NCBI RefSeq assembly: GCF_026547205.1
Contig: NZ_CP106877.1
Span: 248,001 to 312,000, forward strand
DNA: 64,000 nucleotides
From: Fervidibacillus halotolerans
GTDB taxonomy: Bacteria; Bacillota; Bacilli; Bacillales; Caldibacillaceae
Direction: 5' to 3'
How positions within the stretch are numbered: position 1 is the first letter of the stretch; each line of letters opens with the position of its first letter. The position numbers and the translations under genes were made by a program. The notes beneath the pieces are model-generated. The model saw nothing but the letters and a program-made list of their open reading frames with translations. It had not been told where the DNA came from and made no database searches. Shown piece by piece: positions 8,585-15,848 of the stretch.

Positions 8585-9210
8585 AAAATCCCCCTCTTTA
8601 AAAATTTTTCGTTTTATAGAAAAAATGACGGTTTGTTTTATTATAACGAACAATTCGTTCGATAAAAAATACAAAATAGTGAGTATTCGTGAGAAAAAAT
8701 TAGAATTCGGAAGAAAAGTGGTTCTTTATAACGAATTTTTCTAAAATATAAGTTTTTTATTTTTCAGAAAAAAATACTATAATGTAGAAAACGAAGGGAT
8801 TATCATATAAAAATAATTTGAATGGTACAAATAATATTTGAGATCGAATTATTTTCCTCCCAAATCGAAGAAATTCATATATATATAAAGTGGGATCGAG
8901 ACGAAGTAATGAAAGTCATTCGACATAGAATAGATAAGGAACGGATGAATCCGCAAAATCCTTGAAAATCTGACGAATTTCAACAATGTAGACGGGGATG
9001 AATGTCACTTTTTGATGAAAGTTTGGGAACAAATTCCCGAAAGTTCCATACAAAATATTACAAATTTTTGAAGAAGAATTTTATATAATAGGCGTCGAGT
9101 AGAAAATTGTCCCTTTGAAAAAAGAAACGGAGGATTCAAAAAGGCGTTATTTGTCCGATGATTACCGATTGACTGAATTACGAGGAAAGATCAATATGGG
9201 AGGAATTCAT
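8585..9210. promoter_or_regulatory. sin-locus regulatory interval with Spo0A boxes and sinI promoter
   Basis: Two perfect matches to the Spo0A box TGNCGAA are present: TTCGACA at 8919-8925 (reverse of TGTCGAA) and TGACGAA at 8971-8977. A one-mismatch copy, AGACGAA, is at 8899-8905. TATAAT at 9084-9089 lies about 120 bases before the sinI start and lacks a good -35 hexamer, as expected of an activator-dependent promoter. In B. subtilis, phosphorylated Spo0A activates sinI. The left end of the interval carries the promoter of the minus-strand SinR paralogue. Confidence 0.5.
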
Positions 9211-9336
9211 GTGCGATATGTGGAATTAAATGACGAAATAGATTTGGAATGGGTGGAACTAATATTGGAAGCATTACAGATTGGGTTGACAAAGGAGGAA
9301 ATTTTAAATTTTTTTAAATCAGCAAATGACTCTTAA
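9211..9336 (+). CDS. sinI: SinI-like anti-repressor
   Basis: A 41-residue protein from GTG 9211, seven bases after GGGAGG (9198-9203). The core EIDLEWVELILEALQIGLTK followed by EEIL closely matches the SinI/SinR interaction helices (LDxEWVxLxxEAxxxxxxxEEI). A longer frame from TTG 9115 has no ribosome site. SinI binds SinR and disrupts its DNA-binding tetramer, derepressing matrix genes. In B. subtilis, sinI and sinR are tandem; here sinI faces sinR head-to-tail-end (convergent). The protein is a little shorter than B. subtilis SinI (57) and lacks its C-terminal tail. Confidence 0.8.
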   Translation: MRYVELNDEIDLEWVELILEALQIGLTKEEILNFFKSANDS

Positions 9337-9344
9337 ACGATAAA

Positions 9345-9372
9345 AAGAAGGGTATAAAACCCTTCTTATTTT
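9345..9372. terminator. bidirectional terminator between sinI and sinR
   Basis: Stem AAGAAGGG (9345-9352) and CCCTTCTT (9360-9367), seven-base loop, with A-run before and T-rich tract after. It can act in both directions for the convergent sinI and sinR genes. It overlaps the sinR stop codon. Confidence 0.85.
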
Positions 9373-9692
9373 TGTTGTTTCAGACGCCACTTATTAAATT
9401 CGAGAAATTCCCGAAACTGTTCTTTTGAAACGCCAGATTTCATCGCCTCTTCGACGAGGGTTAACCATTCTGGGTCTAATTCTTCTTTCTGGTCCGGGTC
9501 ATCATGAATCAAGTAATCAACGGGTACCTCTAATACATTAGTAATTTTTTCTAAAAATTGAATGGAGGGATTATTTTGTATATTTCGCTCGATCGAACTT
9601 AAATACGATTTGGCTACACCGGCCCTTTCTGCCAATTCTGATAGGGACATCTTTTTTTTCATTCGTAAATTTTTCACTCGTTCTCCAATCAT
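9366..9692 (-). CDS. sinR: master biofilm regulator SinR
   Basis: A 108-residue repressor matching SinR along its length: helix-turn-helix MIGERVKNLRMKKKMSLSEL, then AGVAKSYLSSIERN and NPSIQFLEKI, a short linker, and the SinI-binding/oligomerisation region LDPEWLTLVEEAMKSGVSKE with QFREFLEFNKW. The SinR-like start ATG 9692 is chosen over an upstream GTG (9707). The promoter has an extended -10 (TGCTATAAT on the minus strand, 9731-9739). Inverted near-operators GAAGAAC (9764-9770) and GTTCTTC (9794-9800) lie just upstream, suggesting autoregulation. SinR represses matrix genes by binding GTTCTYT sites. Perfect sites occur upstream of the paralogue at 8.5 kb and of the TasA-like gene at 17.4 kb. 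Confidence 0.92.
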   Translation of the reverse strand: MIGERVKNLRMKKKMSLSELAERAGVAKSYLSSIERNIQNNPSIQFLEKITNVLEVPVDYLIHDDPDQKEELDPEWLTLVEEAMKSGVSKEQFREFLEFNKWRLKQQK

Positions 9693-9944
9693 GTCAATTC
9701 CACTCACTTCGCAAAAAACTGTTTGACCATATTATAGCATACCCTTATACAATTGTTCCATATGAAGAACGAAAAAAATATATTTTTTAGAATGTTCTTC
9801 AATTCAAGATACATGAATTACCGGTGGATAAAGAATGTTTTTCCAGTGATGATTAATGGAATTTTGCGTCAAATTTTCTTTGTAGAACAATCAACGGATA
9901 AGTAGTAAAATAAGATGAGAATAGTTATATAAGGAGTGCAGTAG

Positions 9945-10703
9945 ATGATTATTTTGAAGTCTGAACGGGAAATTGAAAAGATGAAAGAAGCGGGGAAAGT
10001 GCTCGCATCTTGCCATAAAGAAATTGCCAAATTAATTAAACCGGGTATTACAACTTGGGAAATTGAAGAATTTGTGGAACAATATTTGGAAAAACACGGT
10101 GCAACCCCTGAACAAAAGGGATATAAAGGGTATAAATATGCCACATGTGCTAGTGTAAACGACGAAATTTGTCACGGTTTTCCCCGAAAAGTTCCATTAA
10201 AGGAAGGGGATATCGTTACGATCGATATGGTCGTTAATTTAAATGGAGCATTGGCAGATAGTGCGTGGACATATGCAGTCGGGAACGTATCTCAACAAAC
10301 ACAAAAATTACTCGATGTGACGAAAACAGCTCTATATAAAGGTATAGAACAAGCCGTTCCGGGAAATCGGATAGGAGATATCGGCCATGCCATTCAAACG
10401 TATGTTGAAGGAGAAGGATTTTCCGTTGTACGAGATTTTATCGGCCATGGGATTGGAAGTTCAATCCATGAAAAACCGGACGTCCCCCATTTTGGCTTGC
10501 CTGGAAAAGGTCCGAGGATTAAAGAAGGGATGGTCTTTACAATTGAGCCGATGGTAAATGAAGGAAAATATTTTTCGAAAATGGATGCGAATGGATGGAC
10601 AGCTCGAACGATTGATGGGAAAAACTCAGCTCAATACGAACATACAATTGCCATAACAAAAGATGGTCCAATTATTTTAACCGATCAAGATCAACTCGAA
10701 TAA
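9945..10703 (+). CDS. map: methionine aminopeptidase, type I
   Basis: A 252-residue enzyme that removes N-terminal methionine from nascent proteins. The metal ligands of the pita-bread fold are visible: D94 (TIDM), D105 (ADSAW), H168 (IGHGIG), E201 (IEPM) and E232 (YEHT), with H77 in CHGFP. ATG 9945 follows AAGGAGTG. There is no N-terminal zinc-binding extension. Bacillaceae often carry two map genes. This one is monocistronic between sinR and a strong terminator, so it is probably the non-ribosomal-operon copy. Confidence 0.93.
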   Translation: MIILKSEREIEKMKEAGKVLASCHKEIAKLIKPGITTWEIEEFVEQYLEKHGATPEQKGYKGYKYATCASVNDEICHGFPRKVPLKEGDIVTIDMVVNLNGALADSAWTYAVGNVSQQTQKLLDVTKTALYKGIEQAVPGNRIGDIGHAIQTYVEGEGFSVVRDFIGHGIGSSIHEKPDVPHFGLPGKGPRIKEGMVFTIEPMVNEGKYFSKMDANGWTARTIDGKNSAQYEHTIAITKDGPIILTDQDQLE

Positions 10704-10707
10704 CGAA

Positions 10708-10739
10708 AAAAAACAGTGCTAATTTGGCACTGTTTTTTC
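10708..10739 (+). terminator. rho-independent terminator of map
   Basis: Stem AACAGTGC (10712-10719) and GCACTGTT (10727-10734), extended by A/T pairs, followed by TTTT. Confidence 0.92.
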
Positions 10740-10808
10740 GATTTGGAGTGACCAAGGGCTTAAAAGTCTACATAAACGTTATGAATTCTTGCGTCATCGA
10801 TCTTAATT

Positions 10809-10880
10809 GAACCGCCGTAGACGGAACCGTACGGACGGTGTTGTGAGAGGACGGGGGTTAATCTCCCCCTCCTACTCGAT
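10809..10880 (+). ncRNA. orphan group II intron 3' end (domains V and VI)
   Basis: The segment has the layout of the 3' end of bacterial group II introns. A domain V-like hairpin has arms GAACCGCCGTA (10809-10819) and TACGGACGGTG with a bulge on the 3' side. It is followed by GTGAGAGG (10843-10850), a GGGGG/CCCCC stem and the domain VI end CCTACTCGAT (10871-10880) carrying the branch-point-type A. The catalytic triad position reads AAC rather than AGC, suggesting decay. No reverse transcriptase or 5' intron domains are nearby, so this is a truncated fragment. Assignment is by recognised motif, not by covariance search. Confidence 0.65.
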
Positions 10881-10960
10881 TCATCCCATCATCCGTACAA
10901 TATACAAAATTACCGTGGACATAGGAGGAAAGGTTTGATTCGAATGATTGCTTGTATCGA

Positions 10961-11176
10961 TTATTTTGCCCGTAGTCTCCCTAATTCTTCGACAATTTCC
11001 TTCATTTCGTTCGGAGAAAAATGATCTTTTTTCATTACATATTCATAAATGGAAATTAAGTCTTCATATGCGGATTCATTTAAGCTACCAGGACGCACAA
11101 CATCTTTATTGATAATCTTTAATTTATCCAGAATTTCTGATAAAAGTGTATCCATCTTTTTACCTTTTGTTTCCAT
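10961..11176 (-). CDS. yfkK: DUF1128 family protein (YfkK)
   Basis: A 71-residue acidic/basic helical protein of the DUF1128 family (B. subtilis YfkK), function unknown. The core is LLSEILDKLKIINKDVVRPG then YEDLISIYEYVMKKDHFSP. The start METKGKK at 11176 follows AGAAAGGAAGAAATA. The longer frame to 11212 places the ribosome site inside the coding region and is rejected. It lies divergent from yfkJ, matching the yfkK-yfkJ neighbourhood in Bacillus. Confidence 0.85.
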   Translation of the reverse strand: METKGKKMDTLLSEILDKLKIINKDVVRPGSLNESAYEDLISIYEYVMKKDHFSPNEMKEIVEELGRLRAK

Positions 11177-11369
11177 TATTTCTTCCTTTCTAAAATTATT
11201 CTTAATAAGCATAACACAAGTAGAAGCAGATTTTGATTATTATCCCTTATTTATCTTTAAAAAATGATAAAAACATGATTGAATAAAAATAGACAGTTTT
11301 CTTTTTTGATCAAACATGTTCATTTTCATGCATTCGTAAAAAAAGATATTAAAATGGTGGAGGTAGTCG

Positions 11370-11846
11370 ATGAAAATCCGAGTATTGTTCGTTTGTTTAG
11401 GGAATATTTGCCGTTCCCCTATGGCGGAAGCGGTATTTCGGGATATGCTAAAAAAAGAAGGAATCGATCATTTATTCGAAGTGGATTCTGCCGGTATAGG
11501 AGGTTGGCATACGGGAGAGCGTCCCCATGCTGGTACACGACAAATTTTAGACGAACATCAAATTTCGTATGAAGGTATAACCGCTCGACAAATTCAAAGG
11601 GTCGATTTTGATTCCTTCGACTATATTATCGGAATGGATTTGAGCAATTTAGAAGAACTGAAAAGAATAGCGGGGAATAATAAAAAGGTTCACATTGCAA
11701 GACTTATGGATTTTGTGCCAGAAGCAAAGGAGAAAAATATTCCAGATCCGTATTATACGGGCAATTTTGATTATGTTTATGAACTCGTAAAGGAAGGTTG
11801 TCAAAACCTTTTGGAGACAATTAAAAAGGAATATTCCATTTTATAA
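11370..11846 (+). CDS. yfkJ: low-molecular-weight protein tyrosine phosphatase (YfkJ)
   Basis: A 158-residue cytoplasmic phosphatase. The P-loop CLGNICRSP (C9 nucleophile, R15) is at the N-terminus, and the general acid lies in IPDPYYTG near residue 126. ATG 11370 has a GGAGG-type site (GGTGGAGGTAG). It is followed after three bases by the YtxH-like gene and then yfkH, as in the Bacillus yfkJIH cluster. In B. subtilis YfkJ dephosphorylates phosphotyrosine proteins and contributes to stress resistance; the specific target here is unknown. Confidence 0.93.
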   Translation: MKIRVLFVCLGNICRSPMAEAVFRDMLKKEGIDHLFEVDSAGIGGWHTGERPHAGTRQILDEHQISYEGITARQIQRVDFDSFDYIIGMDLSNLEELKRIAGNNKKVHIARLMDFVPEAKEKNIPDPYYTGNFDYVYELVKEGCQNLLETIKKEYSIL

Positions 11847-11858
11847 GGAGTGGGAACG

Positions 11859-12203
11859 ATGGCAGCAGGAAAATTTATTAAAGGGATGGTTTACGGAGCA
11901 CTGATCGGCGGTGCATTGACCTTGTTAGACCAACAAACGAGAAAAGAGGTTTTGATTAAAGGGAAAGAGGTTGGTCAAAATGTGAAAGGAATAGTGACAA
12001 ACCCGAAGGAAAAATTAAAAAGGGTACAAGAAAAGATCCTCTTTTTTCGAGATACGATCCAAGATATGAACGATGATCTCCAGTTTATTATGAAACAGGC
12101 AGCAGAAATTAAAGAATTAGGCGAAGATACGGTAAAAATAATCGAAGAAACGAAGGAAGTTTTTCAGAAGGAGAAAACCGAGAGTGAAAATCAACGACAT
12201 TAA
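11859..12203 (+). CDS. YtxH-domain small protein
   Basis: A 114-residue protein with a short N-terminal hydrophobic/glycine stretch (KGMVYGALIGGALTLL) followed by a charged helical region, the layout of YtxH-like stress proteins. ATG 11859 follows AAGGAG (11845-11850) with eight-base spacing; GTG 11850 falls inside that site. It sits between yfkJ and yfkH, and the last 20 bases overlap the next gene, so the three are co-translated. Position corresponds to yfkI in B. subtilis, but sequence identity to it could not be tested. Confidence 0.7.
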   Translation: MAAGKFIKGMVYGALIGGALTLLDQQTRKEVLIKGKEVGQNVKGIVTNPKEKLKRVQEKILFFRDTIQDMNDDLQFIMKQAAEIKELGEDTVKIIEETKEVFQKEKTESENQRH

Positions 12204-13038
12204 AAATTGGTTTCTTGTCGAATGGGTTATCATCTTATATAAACGGCTTGTAAAGCACGATGTATTCGGCCTATCTACCCAATTGGCCTATTTTTTCCTT
12301 CTTTCCCTTTTTCCACTGTTAATTACAATTTTTTCTCTTTTGCCCTTCCTGCCGATTAGGGAGGAAGATATTTTGTTTTTTATTGAGGATTTTGCTCCAG
12401 GAGAAACGGTTGCTTTTATTCAAAACAATTTATCGGAAGTATTGGGGAATCATAGCGGAAAACTTCTTTCCTTCGGGATTGTCGCAACGATATGGTCTGC
12501 CTCTCTCGGAATGAACGCCATTATCCGGGCAGTAAATCGGGCCTATGAAGTGAAGGAAAACCGTCGTTTTTTCATCGTAAGGGGTATGTCTGCTTTACTA
12601 ACCATTGCGATGATAGGGGTTTTTCTCCTCGCCCTATTGCTCCCGGTATTTGGCAAACAAATCGGCCTGTATTTATTTTCCAAGTTTGGCTTGACCGCCG
12701 GATTTCTCAAGGTTTGGAATACGTTGCGCTGGGGTTTGAGTTCTATCATTTTATTGCTTGTTTTCAGCGCATTGTATTTACTTACGCCAAATAAAAAAAT
12801 GAAAGACTTGACCTTTTTTCCAGGGGCTCTATTTTCTACTGTAGGATGGATGGCAGTTTCATCAGGTTTTTCTTACTATGTAGGGAATTTTGCTAACTAC
12901 TCCATGACCTACGGAAGTTTAGGAGTAATTATCGTTTTAATGATTTGGTTTAACTTGTCTGGGATCATCATTATCCTCGGGGGAGAAATCAATGCGATTT
13001 GGGATTCATTGAAAAAGAAAAAGAAGAGTAGGAAATAG
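12184..13038 (+). CDS. yfkH: YihY/BrkB family membrane protein (YfkH)
   Basis: A 284-residue inner-membrane protein with about six hydrophobic helices (for example FFLLSLFPLLITIFSLLPFL and YGSLGVIIVLMIWFNLSGI) and the family signatures GLSTQLAYFFLLSLFP, WSASLGMNAIIRAVNRAYEV and GGEINAIWD. BrkB/YihY proteins have no settled function despite old names such as ribonuclease BN or virulence factor. GTG 12184 follows AGAAGGAG and overlaps the previous gene. The C-terminus is a lysine-rich tail. Confidence 0.88.
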   Translation: MKINDIKNWFLVEWVIILYKRLVKHDVFGLSTQLAYFFLLSLFPLLITIFSLLPFLPIREEDILFFIEDFAPGETVAFIQNNLSEVLGNHSGKLLSFGIVATIWSASLGMNAIIRAVNRAYEVKENRRFFIVRGMSALLTIAMIGVFLLALLLPVFGKQIGLYLFSKFGLTAGFLKVWNTLRWGLSSIILLLVFSALYLLTPNKKMKDLTFFPGALFSTVGWMAVSSGFSYYVGNFANYSMTYGSLGVIIVLMIWFNLSGIIIILGGEINAIWDSLKKKKKSRK

Positions 13039-13132
13039 ATGGTGATTCTGCCTTCGTTATATCAAAAGTCAGTTTACATAAAGATTAAAAAAGGATCCGC
13101 ATGTGGCATTTTTTTCGTAAAGAATAATTAAC

Positions 13133-13162
13133 GGGTGCCCATGTTAACGGACACCCTTTTTT
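13133..13162 (+). terminator. terminator between yfkH and the metal ATPase gene
   Basis: GGGTGCCC (13133-13140) pairs with GGACACCC (13149-13156) with one mismatch, followed by a T-run on the plus strand. It also lies just beyond the stop of the minus-strand ATPase gene. Confidence 0.8.
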
Positions 13163-13170
13163 GTTTGAAA

Positions 13171-15096
13171 TTAAGATTTTAAAAGACGCAAACCGTTTAA
13201 TATGACAAGGATTGTGCTACCTTCATGCCCAATGACTCCAAGGGGAAGATCGATGACTTGGAAAAAGTTTGAAGCAATTAACAAAATAATTACTGCGATG
13301 GAAAAGAACAAATTTTGTTTTATAATGCGATTCATTTTTTTAGACAATTTGATCGTTTTGGCGATTTTGGATAAATCATCTTTCATTAAGATGACATCCG
13401 CCGTTTCTAAAGCGACATCCGTTCCCCTTCCCATGGCGATTCCTACACTTGCTGTTGCTAAAGCTGGTGCATCGTTAATTCCATCACCGACCATGGCTGT
13501 TGTTTCAAATTGCTCATGAATCTGGCGCATTTTGTTTACTTTTTCTTGCGGTAAACATTCTGCGTAATAGTCGTTAATTCCGATTTCTTCTGCAATAACT
13601 TTTGCTGTATGGACATTATCCCCTGTTACCATAACCGTTTGGATGCCCATTTGTTGCAATTCAGAAATAGCATTTTCCGCATTTTCACGAATGACGTCCT
13701 TTAAGGCAATGATGCCGACGACTTCTTCTTCCCTTTCGATAAATACGATCGTTTTTCCTTCCTTTGTAAAATGATCCGCCGTTTGGTTCGTAATAAACGG
13801 ATTTTCTCCAGTCATGAAATCCGCCTTTCCTGCCTTCCAAACTGTATCGTCCACGACCGCTTTAATTCCTTTTCCACTAATATCTTCCACCGATTGGGGA
13901 TCCTTCAACTCAATTTCCTTTTGTCTAGCATAGTTTACAATCGCTTGAGCTAGTGGATGGGTTGAATGTTTTTCGAAGGAAGCAACCGTTTGAAGGACTT
14001 CTTCCTCCGTCCATCCTTCTTTTATGATGAAATCTGTTACAATCGGTTTTCCATTTGTTAATGTCCCGGTTTTATCAAAGGCAATCGCCTTAATATTTCC
14101 TAACGTTTCTATATGGGCTCCACCTTTAAAAAGAATCCCATTTTTCGCCCCATTTGAGATTGCAGACAAGGTAGCTGGCATAATGGAAGCGACGACGGCA
14201 CATGGAGATGCGACAACAAGCAAGACAAGAGCACGGTAAATTGTCTCATTCCAAGACCAGCCAAATAAATAATGGGGTAAAAACATCATGATGGCGACGA
14301 TTAGTAAAACGGTATTCACATATATTCCTTCAAATCGTTCAATAAATTGTTGGGAAGGGGATTTTTCACTTTCTGCGTTTTGGACGAGTTCAATGATTTT
14401 TTGGAATAACGTTTCACTACTTGGTTTTGTGATTTCTACCTTAATCGAACCCTTTCCGTTCACTGTCCCAGCAAAAACTTCTTCTCCGATTCCTTTCGAT
14501 ACGGGGATTGATTCACCGGTAATAGCCGATTCGTCGATATTCGTTAACCCTTTAACGATTTTTCCGTCCGCTGGAATACGTTCACCAGGTCTGACGAGAA
14601 TATAGTCGCCAACTTGTAATTGTTTAACAGGGACGATGATTTCCTTCCCATCTTTTAAAAGACATGCTTCCTCTGGTTGTAATTCCATTAAAGCTGAAAT
14701 TTCTTTTCGGCTTTTACTCATCGTGTATGTTTCCAAAGCTCCACTGACAGCGAAGATGAAAATTAAAATGGCTCCTTCCGTCCAATAGCCGATAATCGCC
14801 GATCCAATGGCGGCTAAAAACATTAACAATTCTACATTCAGTCGTTTATCTTCTATCGTACTTAAAATTCCTTCCTTTGCCTTTGCATATCCACCGATGA
14901 CATAAGCGGCTAAATAGGTAACAACAGAGGCGGTGGAGTAATCGAATTTTCCAAACAGCCAACCTAGAACGATCAATACTCCACTAAATAAGGCTGCAGC
15001 CAATTCGATATATGGTGCGAATTTTTCCATAAAGTCGTGCAATAACATTTTATTTGTTTTTTGTTGGGCCAATTCCAAATGTGATCCCGTACCCAT
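13171..15096 (-). CDS. pfeT: P1B4-type heavy-metal (iron) efflux ATPase, PfeT-like
   Basis: A 641-residue P-type ATPase. Motifs: TGES (193-196), membrane metal motif SPC (297-299) rather than CPC, phosphorylation site DKTGT (D341), STHPLA, and GDGIND near 555. There is no N-terminal CxxC metal domain. The SPC motif defines the P1B4 group, including B. subtilis PfeT (formerly ZosA/YkvW), which exports ferrous iron and is controlled by PerR and Fur. The segment VVASIMPATLSAISNGAKNG is PfeT-like. The start (15096) follows AAGGGTG. The gene has Fur-box-like operators upstream, supporting iron efflux. Zinc or cobalt cannot be excluded from sequence alone. Confidence 0.85.
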   Translation of the reverse strand: MGTGSHLELAQQKTNKMLLHDFMEKFAPYIELAAALFSGVLIVLGWLFGKFDYSTASVVTYLAAYVIGGYAKAKEGILSTIEDKRLNVELLMFLAAIGSAIIGYWTEGAILIFIFAVSGALETYTMSKSRKEISALMELQPEEACLLKDGKEIIVPVKQLQVGDYILVRPGERIPADGKIVKGLTNIDESAITGESIPVSKGIGEEVFAGTVNGKGSIKVEITKPSSETLFQKIIELVQNAESEKSPSQQFIERFEGIYVNTVLLIVAIMMFLPHYLFGWSWNETIYRALVLLVVASPCAVVASIMPATLSAISNGAKNGILFKGGAHIETLGNIKAIAFDKTGTLTNGKPIVTDFIIKEGWTEEEVLQTVASFEKHSTHPLAQAIVNYARQKEIELKDPQSVEDISGKGIKAVVDDTVWKAGKADFMTGENPFITNQTADHFTKEGKTIVFIEREEEVVGIIALKDVIRENAENAISELQQMGIQTVMVTGDNVHTAKVIAEEIGINDYYAECLPQEKVNKMRQIHEQFETTAMVGDGINDAPALATASVGIAMGRGTDVALETADVILMKDDLSKIAKTIKLSKKMNRIIKQNLFFSIAVIILLIASNFFQVIDLPLGVIGHEGSTILVILNGLRLLKS

Positions 15097-15114
15097 TCTT
15101 ATTCACCCTTTCGA

Positions 15115-15186
15115 TTTAATTGAGAATAAATTTCATTAAAATAACGTTTCATTGAAAATTCAATTTCTAATTGAGAATAAGAATCA
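15115..15186 (-). promoter_or_regulatory. pfeT promoter with two Fur-box-like sites
   Basis: On the minus strand, TTGAAT (plus 15058+100, i.e. 15158-15163) and TTTAAT (15135-15140) are separated by 17 bases. Two 15-base sites fit the 7-1-7 Fur box TGATAAT-N-ATTATCA at 11 of 14 positions: TGAGAATAAATTTCA (15121-15135) and TGAGAATAAGAATCA (15172-15186). They share the 13-base repeat TAATTGAGAATAA. The distal site lies just upstream of the -35, an activator position, as reported for Fur at B. subtilis pfeT. Confidence 0.55.
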
Positions 15187-15848
15187 TGTTCATTACCGTT
15201 AAAAAAAGAGGAAAGCTGTCTTTTTAAAAGACAGCAATGTAAATAATTTTTTAGGTTTCTTCTACTATTTTTATTTTAACACAATCGATGGGAAGAGGGA
15301 AGAATTAATTTAAAATTATTTTTAATTAATATTTATTATTATTTTAATTAAAAAACTGTGTAAAGTCAATAGAAAAATTGGGAAAAGCAAAACTTAAATT
15401 GATGAATTTTTTCACAAAAACTAAAAAATAAGCCGAGTCGACGATTATTCGTCCACTCGGCACTACTGTTTTATTAAGTTTCTGGAAACAGGAAAAAGTA
15501 TCACCTTCTTAATCATCGGAAACTCAATGAAACTCAATTTATCGAATAGAAAGATTGAATACGTGATTTTGGTCCCTTTGTACGGGATTTTCGGAAAAGG
15601 TGTCGACAACAACGATCGGTCATTTTTTATGTTCGCTCTTTTCCATGAATCACTCCCTTTGACAGAAGATTCGGTAGGCGAAAAAATGATTTGTTCCCCT
15701 TCCCTCCTTTCGCAACCGGTTATTATTATCGTATTGATGACAATTTGTCAATATTCTGATTTTATTTCTCTTTTTCAGAAAAATACTGGATAACATTCCG
15801 CTGTTTTGAAAACAATATGAAAAAAGACTGTTGAAAGGAGTTTACTTC
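15187..15848. other. intergenic region with minus-strand terminators and a possible small transcription unit
   Basis: No annotated-size gene. Hairpin 15215-15235 (GCTGTCTTTT/AAAAGACAGC) and hairpin 15432-15461 (GCCGAGT..GACGA / TCGTC..ACTCGGC) each run into T-rich sequence on the minus strand. Upstream of them on that strand lies TTGACA with a spaced GATAAT/TAATAA (about 15730-15755), overlapped by the palindrome TGACAATTTGTCA (15738-15750). An AAAGGGAG site precedes ATG 15646. The 88-codon plus-strand frame in this region looks non-coding. Confidence 0.45.
15534..15646 (-). CDS. possible pair of overlapping minus-strand small ORFs
   Basis: AAAGGGAG precedes ATG 15646, which encodes MEKSEHKK and stops at TGA 15620-15622. 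A second ATG (15623) overlaps that stop as ATGA and opens a 29-codon basic, two-cysteine frame ending at 15534. The unit lies between a minus-strand promoter-like pair and the hairpin terminator at 15432-15461. It could encode a leader and small protein, or simply be an sRNA of about 280 bases. No family is recognised. Confidence 0.25.

Noticed and set aside
9115..9336. Longer SinI-like frame from TTG 9115
   Set aside because: No ribosome site, while GTG 9211 has GGGAGG at ideal spacing and gives a SinI-sized product.
13202..14605. Several plus-strand frames inside pfeT
   Set aside because: Antisense shadows of a conserved P-type ATPase gene.
15527..15793. 88-codon plus-strand frame before yfkD
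   Set aside because: Lies antisense to the promoter and terminators described for the minus strand and has no ribosome site.
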